Shown: piece after piece, positions 24,081 to 29,728 of the stretch
How positions within the stretch are numbered: the first letter of the stretch is position 1
Layout: each line of letters begins with the position of its first letter
NCBI GenBank assembly: GCA_044375105.1
Contig: JBILNK010000034.1
Coordinates: 1 to 29,728, forward strand
Source of the DNA: JBIKLM01 sp044375105
GTDB taxonomy: Bacteria; Planctomycetota; UBA1135; GCA-002686595
Direction of reading: 5' to 3'
DNA length: 29,728 bases
Notes under the pieces: model-generated
What the model was told of the DNA's origin: nothing
The model's input: only the letters and a program-made list of their open reading frames with translations
Databases searched by the model: none
Position numbers and translations under genes: made by a program

Positions 24081-25058
24081 ATGCAGCCCCGTTCCCCCGA
24101 GCCAGCCTCCCCGGATGCTCCGCGCCAGGAGCCTCTGGGCGGCACCGGCCAGAGCGCCCCGGCCGAGCCCTCGCGCGCCGTGGTGCATCGCTCCGCCGAG
24201 CCGCGCACCTGCCGCGACGCCCTGCTGGTGCTCGAGGCCGCCGGGATCCCGGCGGAGCTGATCTCGGCGCCCCCGGAGCTGTGGGTGGCGACCTCGCTCG
24301 AGGACGCCCCGCGGGCGCGCCGCGAGCTGGTCGCCTACCTGCGGGAAAACCGCGTCCGCACGATCGAGCTGCCCTTCGAACCGGTCTCCGACGGCCGCAC
24401 CGGGGCGCTTCTGGCGGCGGCGCTGCTGGGGCTGTTCTTCCTGGTCGAGCGCAGCGCGCTCTTCGGCCAGCCTTGGTACGAGGCCGGCCTGATGGACGCG
24501 GCCCGCGTGCGCTCCGGCGAGCTCTGGCGCGCGGCCACGGCTCTGACCCTGCATGCCGACCTGGGCCACCTGGCCTCGAACGTGCTCTTCGGCGGCGTGT
24601 TCCTGTGGCTTCTGAGCCAGCTGCTGGGCTCGGGCCTGGCCTTCGCCGCCACCGGCTTGGCCGGCCTGCTCGGCAACCTGCTCAACGCCTGGGCCCACCC
24701 GCTGCCGCACCGCTCGATCGGCGCCTCCACGGCGGTCTTCGCGGCCCTGGGTTTGCTGGTGGGGGCGGAATTCCTGCGCCGCTCCGCGGGCCCGCGCGGC
24801 CAGCTGCGCCGCTACGCGCCTCCGATCCTGGGCCTGTTCCTGCTGGGCTGGCTCGGCACCGGCGGCGAGAGCGGGTCCGGCCGGGTGGACGTCTTGGCCC
24901 ACGCGCTCGGTTTCCTGGCCGGGCTGGCGCTCTCGCCCCCGGTCATGGCGCTCGGCCTGCGCGTTGGCCTGGGATCGCCGCGGCTGCAAGCCATCGCCCC
25001 CGCCCTGGCCGTCGGCGGCTTGTGTTTGGCCTGGCTCCTGGCGCTCTGGAACGCCTGA
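24081..25058 (+). CDS. Rhomboid family intramembrane serine protease
   Basis: A 325-residue membrane protein. The rhomboid core has HLASN (163-167) on TM2, the catalytic serine 216 in SIGASTAVFAALG and the catalytic histidine 274 in VLAHALGFLAG. GASTA in place of the usual GxSG-x is a mild variant. About six membrane segments run from residue 108 to the end. The cytosolic part before it (about 40-100: TCRDALLVLEAAGIPAELIS, then ELVAYLREN) looks like the small DUF2007-type domain found fused to some bacterial rhomboids. It cleaves membrane proteins within the bilayer; substrate unknown. ATG at 24081 chosen because the upstream open frame has no homology. Confidence 0.85.
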   Translation: MQPRSPEPASPDAPRQEPLGGTGQSAPAEPSRAVVHRSAEPRTCRDALLVLEAAGIPAELISAPPELWVATSLEDAPRARRELVAYLRENRVRTIELPFEPVSDGRTGALLAAALLGLFFLVERSALFGQPWYEAGLMDAARVRSGELWRAATALTLHADLGHLASNVLFGGVFLWLLSQLLGSGLAFAATGLAGLLGNLLNAWAHPLPHRSIGASTAVFAALGLLVGAEFLRRSAGPRGQLRRYAPPILGLFLLGWLGTGGESGSGRVDVLAHALGFLAGLALSPPVMALGLRVGLGSPRLQAIAPALAVGGLCLAWLLALWNA

Positions 25059-25311
25059 GGCGCGCGGCATCGCCGGCCGTGCCGCCCCGCGGCCGGCTTC
25101 CCCAGGAGCCAAATGGGGGGCGCTGGCGGAGCGGGCGGCAGGCTGGGCTCGAGAATTCCGCGCGCGCTTCGACGGGGCTCGCGCAGCGTCCGCGCAGGAT
25201 CCTGGATCGTGACGAGCTCGCGCCTCGGAGGCTCCGGGCGCCCTGAGCCTCGCGGGTCGACGCAGCCGCGCACGAGGGGCCAGCGCCTTGGGTCGCTATC
25301 TTCTTTGCCCC
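25059..25311. other. Intergenic region between rhomboid and MATE genes
   Basis: No gene is seen. TATCTT at 25297-25302 lies 9 nt before the GTG chosen for the MATE gene and may be its -10 box. GAGGGG at 25274-25279 lies 8 nt before an alternative TTG start (25288). Confidence 0.35.
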
Positions 25312-26667
25312 GTGCAAGCCTTCCGCAGCGAACTCTCCGCCCAATGGCGCTTGGCGGTGCCGGTGGTGCTGGCCCAGCTCGGCATGATGGCCATGGGCGT
25401 GGTCGACACGGCCATGGTCGGCCACATGGACAGCAACGCCCAGACCGCTCTGGCCGCCGCCGGCCTCGGCAACCAGGTGCTGTGGGTCGGCGGTTCGTTC
25501 GCTTTCGGATTGCTCTCGTCCCTGGACCCGATCCTGTCCCAGGCCCTCGGCGCGCGCGACGACCGCGGCCTGCGGCTCGGGCTGCAGCGCGGCTTCCTGG
25601 TGGCGATCCTGGCCTGGTTCGTGGTGGCGCTGCCGTGTTTGGCCGCCGAGCCGGCCTTCCGCTGGTTCGAGCAGGACCCCGCCGTGATCCCGCTGGCCGC
25701 GTCCTACGCCCGGATCAGCCTGCTCGGATTCCCGTTCTTCCTGGGTTTCGTGGTGCTGCGCCTGTGCTTCACGGCCCTGCAGAAGATGCGCCCGATCCTG
25801 TGGGCCGTGCTGGTCGGCAACCTGCTCAACGTGGGCCTCAATTGGGTGCTGATCTACGGCAAGCTCGGCGTCCCGGCCCTGGGTGTGGCTGGATCCGCCT
25901 GGGCCTCGAACCTGGCGCGCCTCTCGATGCTGGCCGTGCTCCTGGCCTTCGCCCGCAGCGAGCTGAGGCATCTGCTGCAGCCCCTCGAGCGCGGCGTCTT
26001 CGCCCTCGGCCCGTTGCTGCGCACCCTTCGCATCGGCGTGCCCCTGGGCCTGCAGCAGGCCTTCGAGGTCGGCATCTTCGGGCTGGCCTTCCTGCTGGTG
26101 GGGCGCTTCGGGCCGGCGCCCCAGGCCGGCCACCTGATCGCCATCAATCTGGCTTCCCTGACCTTCATGGTGCCCCTGGGCGTCGCCAACGCGGGCGCCG
26201 TGCGCACCGGCCGCTTCGTGGGCCAGGGCGATCCCCAGGCGGTCCGCCAAGCCTGCCGCGCCACCTTGGTGCTGGCGCTCGGCTTCATGAGCCTCTCGGC
26301 CCTCGCTTTCGCCTGGTTGCCCCGCGAGCTGGCCAGCTTCTACACCGAGGACGCCGCCGTGATCGCCATGGCGGCCGTGTTCCTGCCGATCGCCGGCGCG
26401 TTCCAGCTCTTCGATGGCCTGCAGGTGGCCGTGCTCGGCCTCCTGCGCGGCATCGGCGAGACCTTCGTGCCCATGCTGATCAACCTGGTCGGCTATTGGG
26501 CGATCAGCCTGCCCGTGGGCCTGTATTTGGCCTTCCGCACCGACCTGGGCGCGCGCGGCATCTGGTGGGGCCTGACCCTGGGCCTGTTCAGCGTGGCGAT
26601 CATCGTGACCCTGCGCCTGCGCCAGCGCCTGGGCGGCGACCTCTGCCGCCTCGAAATCGAATCCTGA
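25312..26667 (+). CDS. MATE-family multidrug/cation antiporter (NorM type)
   Basis: A 451-residue protein with about 12 hydrophobic segments in two similar halves, each about 220 residues. LAVPVVLAQLGMMAMGVVDT followed by MVGH near the start, and the matching IGVPLGLQQAFEVGIFG opening the second half, are typical of NorM-type MATE exporters. They expel cationic drugs or metabolites in exchange for H+ or Na+. LTFMVPLGVANAGAVRTGRF is the conserved segment of TM8. I prefer the GTG at 25312, since MQAFRSELS fits the family. A TTG 24 bp upstream (25288) with a GAGG site is possible. The substrate is unknown. It ends 90 bp before the convergent redoxin gene. Confidence 0.9.
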   Translation: MQAFRSELSAQWRLAVPVVLAQLGMMAMGVVDTAMVGHMDSNAQTALAAAGLGNQVLWVGGSFAFGLLSSLDPILSQALGARDDRGLRLGLQRGFLVAILAWFVVALPCLAAEPAFRWFEQDPAVIPLAASYARISLLGFPFFLGFVVLRLCFTALQKMRPILWAVLVGNLLNVGLNWVLIYGKLGVPALGVAGSAWASNLARLSMLAVLLAFARSELRHLLQPLERGVFALGPLLRTLRIGVPLGLQQAFEVGIFGLAFLLVGRFGPAPQAGHLIAINLASLTFMVPLGVANAGAVRTGRFVGQGDPQAVRQACRATLVLALGFMSLSALAFAWLPRELASFYTEDAAVIAMAAVFLPIAGAFQLFDGLQVAVLGLLRGIGETFVPMLINLVGYWAISLPVGLYLAFRTDLGARGIWWGLTLGLFSVAIIVTLRLRQRLGGDLCRLEIES

Positions 26668-26757
26668 GCGTGGCTGCGGCGGGGTGCCGATCCGGGAATT
26701 CGCCTGTGGAAATCCGTGCGGGGACTTTCAGCCCCCTCGATTCGCGCGCGGAGCGCC

Positions 26758-27513
26758 TCACCGGGCCAGGTCGAGCGGCGTGCCGTAGGGCGTGGTGCGG
26801 TGGGGCTCGACCGGTTTGGCGGTCAAGAGCGCGTCCAGGTCGATCGCCACGTGGTTGCGCGCTGCGGGGATGTCGTTGGGGTCCGTGGAGGGGCGGTCGT
26901 CGAGGGCCCCGGAATAGACGAGTTTGCCGCCCGCATCGATCACGAAGCAGTGCAGGGCCGTGCTGGCGCGGTAGCGGCGCGCGACCTGTCCCTGCGGGTC
27001 GAGCAGCAGGGCGGTAGAGGCCAGGTCCAGCTCCCGGATGGTCGCCTGCGCGTTGGCCGCGTCGATCGCGCCGGCGCTGCCGGGGGCGCTCGAACAGAGC
27101 GTCAACCAGGCCACGCCGGCCGCGGTGTATTTGCGCTGCAGGGCCGGCAGATGGCCGCTTGCGTACCACTTGCGCACGTAGGGGCAGGCGGCATCGAACC
27201 ACTCGAGCACCACGGGCCTTCCGCGGAAGGAGGACAGGCGCACGGCGCGCCCGCGCGCGTCGAAGAGCTCGAAGTCCGGGGCCGGGCGGCCCAATTGCGC
27301 GAGCGCTGCGGCGCCCGCGCTGGACGGTGCCGGGGCGTTGGCGGCCGATCCGGTGCTGGCGGCCGGGGTGCCGCCGTTGGTTCCCGGTGCGGGCGCTCGG
27401 CTGCAGCCCAGCAGCAGCGCGAGGGCCGCGGCCAGCAGGCCTTCGGCGGGCAGCGGGCGGCCAGGGGAAGTCGCGGCCCCCGCGGCGCGGGGCGGGTCGA
27501 TTCGGGGCTTCAC
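26758..27513 (-). CDS. Thioredoxin-like (AhpC/TSA redoxin) lipoprotein
   Basis: A 251-residue protein. The N-terminal hydrophobic stretch GLLAAALALLLGC ends in a lipobox with Cys37, so it is likely lipid-anchored. An Ala/Pro/Ser-rich linker (38-72) follows, then a redoxin domain from about 75: GRPAPDFELFDARGRAVRLS, then FRGRPVVLEWFDAACPYVRK. The active site has a single cysteine (Cys110, CPYV) in place of CxxC, as in the CPFVRK-type redoxin family. Other cysteines (140 and one in ALHCFVID) might be resolving residues. It may be a peroxidase or thiol oxidoreductase at the membrane surface. GTG start at 27513, set by the signal peptide; the frame upstream is a shadow of recJ. Confidence 0.8.
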   Translation of the reverse strand: MKPRIDPPRAAGAATSPGRPLPAEGLLAAALALLLGCSRAPAPGTNGGTPAASTGSAANAPAPSSAGAAALAQLGRPAPDFELFDARGRAVRLSSFRGRPVVLEWFDAACPYVRKWYASGHLPALQRKYTAAGVAWLTLCSSAPGSAGAIDAANAQATIRELDLASTALLLDPQGQVARRYRASTALHCFVIDAGGKLVYSGALDDRPSTDPNDIPAARNHVAIDLDALLTAKPVEPHRTTPYGTPLDLAR

Positions 27514-27662
27514 GGCAGGGGTTCTGAGCGCGGGGCCAGGCGCGGGGCCGGCCGGGGGATCGCCGCCGCTCCCGGGCGCCCGCGTGCGCGCCGGGACCGG
27601 GGCCCCGCGGAGCGCCTGCGCTCCGGCCGATGGGCGGAACGCTGGCGCGGCCGGAGGCAGCC

Positions 27663-29423
27663 CTAGCTGCAGGCGGGCAGGGGGCCGCAGGCGAAGTCGT
27701 GGGCCAGGAGCTCGAGCCGCGTCTCGCCCCGGAAGGTGCTGTAGCGCGGCGTGTGCACCAGGTGCAGCGGCTCGCCGAGGCGCAGTTCGGACAGGCGTGC
27801 GGCCTGTCCGAAGGCCAGCGCGCGGTGCACGGTCGCGCCGCGCCGCACCTGCAGGGCCAGATGGCGGCCATCCTGCCCGATGACCCGCGGCGGCTCGGCC
27901 AGACGCAGGTCGCTCGACAGGAACACCGGCTTCTCGCAGGCCGCTCCGAAGGGCTCGAGCCGGCTCAGCTGGTTCATCAGCGCGGGGGTCAGCTCGGCCA
28001 GGGGCAGCTCGGCGTCGATCGCCAGGCTGGGTGGCTGTGGGGGCGAGCGCTCGAGGAGCTCGATCGCGCGCGCTTCGACCAACGCGCGCACGGCTTCGAT
28101 CGCCTCGGCGCGCACCTCGAGGCCAGCGGCCTGGGCGTGGCCGCCGAAGCGTTCGAGGTGCGGCGCGGCGGCGGACAGCGCCTCGAGCACGTGGAAGCCC
28201 GGCACGCTGCGCGCGCTGCCGCGGCCTTCCGCGCCGTCCAGGCCGATCACGATCGCGGGCCGCTCGAACTCTTCGACCAAACGCGCGGCCACGATGCCGA
28301 CCACGCCCTGGTGCCAGCCCTGGCCGGCCAGCACCAGAACCGGATGGCGCCCCGGATCCGCGAACGGCCGCGCCGCGGCGCGCGCCGCCGCGAGCACCTC
28401 CTTTTCGATGCGCTTGCGCTCCTGGTTGAGCGTATCGAGCTCCAGGGCCAAGCGGCGGGCTTCGCCCGGCTCGCGCGAGAGCAGCAACGCCACCGCCTGC
28501 GCGGCGCTGCCCAGGCGTCCCGAGGCGTTGATGCGCGGCCCCACTTGGAAGGCCACGTCCTCGGCGCTCGGGATGCGCCCCGACAGGCCGCAGCTCTCCA
28601 CCAGCGCCACCAGCCCCGGGTGCTTGGCGAGCGCCAGGGACTTGAGCCCGAGGTGCGCCATGACGCGGTTTTCGTCGAGCAGCGGCACCACGTCGCAGAC
28701 CGTGGCGATCGCCACGTAGGCCAGGGCCTCCTCCAGGAACACCTTCTCCTTCGGTCCCACGCGGCTCTCGCCGCCCAGGGCGCGCAGCAGACCCCAGACC
28801 AGCTTGAAGGCCACCGCGCCGCCGCACAGCTCGCGCCACGGGTAGGTCGAACCCGGCAGCTTGGGGTTCACGATCGCCGCCGCCGGCGGCAGGGCGCCGA
28901 AGCGCGGGTGCGGCGCCGGCGGTTCGTGGTGGTCCGTGACCACGGTGTCGATGCCGGCCGCGGCCAGGTCGGCGATGGTCTCGAAGGCCGAGGTGCCGTT
29001 GTCGACCGAGACCACCAAACTGGCGCCCACGGCGCGGGCGCGCTCCAGGCTGTGGGGCCCGAAGGAATAGCCGTCCTCCAAGCGGTTGGGGATGTGCCAG
29101 ACGGCCTTGGCGCCGACCAGCTCGAAGGCGCGCATCAAGAGCACCGTGCCGGTCACGCCGTCGACGTCGTAGTCGCCGTGCACCAGGATCGTTTCGCCGT
29201 TTTTGATCGCGCGCACCAGGCGCTCGGTCGCGGCGGCCATGCCCGGCAGGGAGCCCGGGTCGTGCAGCAGGGCGGCGGAGCGCGAGAGGTGCGGGCCCAG
29301 GGCCGACTCGTCGAGGCCCCGGTGGCACAGCACCTGGGCCAGCACGGCCGGCAGCGCGTGGGTCTCGGCCAGGGATCGGACCCGGCGGGGGTCGGCGGAA
29401 CGGAGACGCCAGGGTGCGGGCAT
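27663..29423 (-). CDS. recJ: Single-stranded-DNA-specific exonuclease RecJ
   Basis: A 586-residue DHH-family nuclease. The motifs occur in order: HGDYDVDGVTGT (82-93), VSVDNG (138-143), VTDHHEPP (162-169), VCDVVPLLDENR, GPRINASGRLGSA and the DHHA1 motif GRGSARSV with ERFGGHAQAAG. A C-terminal OB-like domain follows. RecJ degrades 5' single-stranded DNA in recombination and mismatch repair. Length is typical. ATG at 29423 gives the expected N-terminus PWRLRSADPRRVRSLAETH. It lies 149 bp upstream of the redoxin gene on the same strand; the two may be cotranscribed. No Shine-Dalgarno seen. Confidence 0.95.
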   Translation of the reverse strand: MPAPWRLRSADPRRVRSLAETHALPAVLAQVLCHRGLDESALGPHLSRSAALLHDPGSLPGMAAATERLVRAIKNGETILVHGDYDVDGVTGTVLLMRAFELVGAKAVWHIPNRLEDGYSFGPHSLERARAVGASLVVSVDNGTSAFETIADLAAAGIDTVVTDHHEPPAPHPRFGALPPAAAIVNPKLPGSTYPWRELCGGAVAFKLVWGLLRALGGESRVGPKEKVFLEEALAYVAIATVCDVVPLLDENRVMAHLGLKSLALAKHPGLVALVESCGLSGRIPSAEDVAFQVGPRINASGRLGSAAQAVALLLSREPGEARRLALELDTLNQERKRIEKEVLAAARAAARPFADPGRHPVLVLAGQGWHQGVVGIVAARLVEEFERPAIVIGLDGAEGRGSARSVPGFHVLEALSAAAPHLERFGGHAQAAGLEVRAEAIEAVRALVEARAIELLERSPPQPPSLAIDAELPLAELTPALMNQLSRLEPFGAACEKPVFLSSDLRLAEPPRVIGQDGRHLALQVRRGATVHRALAFGQAARLSELRLGEPLHLVHTPRYSTFRGETRLELLAHDFACGPLPACS

Positions 29424-29728
29424 GGGCAGAGTGTCCCCGGCGGAGGGAGCGCGAGGAAGCCCGGGCTGCGGCGCTGGGCCTCTCGCTGCGCAGCGGCAGG
29501 CTCTGCTGCGCGGCTGCCGGGGGATCCGCGCGCCGGGCGCAACCGGGCGGGCCTCCCGGGCGCGGGAAATCTTCGGGCGGCGGATCCCCGCCGGGACCCC
29601 GGACCGCGGGGCCTCCGCGGCCCTGGGCTGGCGCTGGGCTCTGAGAGCCCGGGATCGCGCCAGGCCGCGGGGGGGGGGGCCGCGACGGCCCGCTTCGCAG
29701 CCGCCCGGCCGGGTTCCCGGGTCTCTGA
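29424..29728. other. Right-end region upstream of recJ
   Basis: No gene or RNA recognised. It is very GC-rich with a run of 10 G near 29670-29680. The recJ promoter should lie here, but no -10/-35 pair stands out. Confidence 0.4.

Noticed and set aside
26720..26735. GGGG-8nt-CCCC hairpin between the convergent MATE and redoxin genes
   Set aside because: Four base pairs and no T-tract; too weak to call a terminator in this base composition.
26758..29328. 856-residue frame joining the redoxin to recJ DNA
   Set aside because: The part before the lipoprotein signal is an out-of-frame reading of recJ.

Overview
The window is about 30 kb of very GC-rich bacterial DNA (roughly 70% by eye) with one AT-richer island near 13.0-16.1 kb. 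The host is most likely a high-GC member of Planctomycetota. The clues are a complete oleABCD set, phytoene-desaturase-like enzymes next to fatty-acid-synthase genes, few Shine-Dalgarno sequences, and a large one-anchor secreted protein. A myxobacterial or verrucomicrobial origin cannot be excluded from sequence alone.

Left and centre (about 0.7-18.1 kb) form one long minus-strand biosynthetic locus. In transcription order it reads: OleA-type thiolase, SAM methyltransferase, [insert], GbsR/MarR-type regulator, FabF-type ketosynthase, acyl carrier protein, two different phytoene-desaturase-like flavoenzymes, FabZ-type dehydratase, FabI-type enoyl reductase, Sfp-type phosphopantetheinyl transferase, OleB, OleC, OleD. 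Six of the junctions overlap by 4 bp (GTGA or ATGA). The fatty-acid part is therefore translationally coupled to the olefin part. The simplest reading is a dedicated type II acyl-chain machinery that builds and desaturates an unusual acyl chain. OleABCD would then join two chains head to head into a long-chain olefin. The KS/ACP/desaturase/dehydratase group resembles what has been proposed for ladderane lipids in anammox planctomycetes. A partial AlkC/AlkD-like DNA repair gene follows at the left edge.

Between the methyltransferase and the regulator lies an AT-richer insert of about 3.2 kb. It carries a small six-cysteine secreted protein, a strong hairpin and a 670-residue membrane-anchored extracytoplasmic protein. 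The insert is flanked by 240-bp direct copies of the 3' end of the methyltransferase gene. All seven substitutions between the copies are synonymous, so both copies evolved as coding DNA before one was truncated.

Right part (18.1-29.7 kb) is housekeeping: dinB (divergent from oleA), a gene-poor kilobase, polA, a HAD hydrolase, a rhomboid protease with an N-terminal extra domain, a MATE transporter, a thioredoxin-like lipoprotein and recJ. No rRNA, tRNA, CRISPR array or transposase was found.
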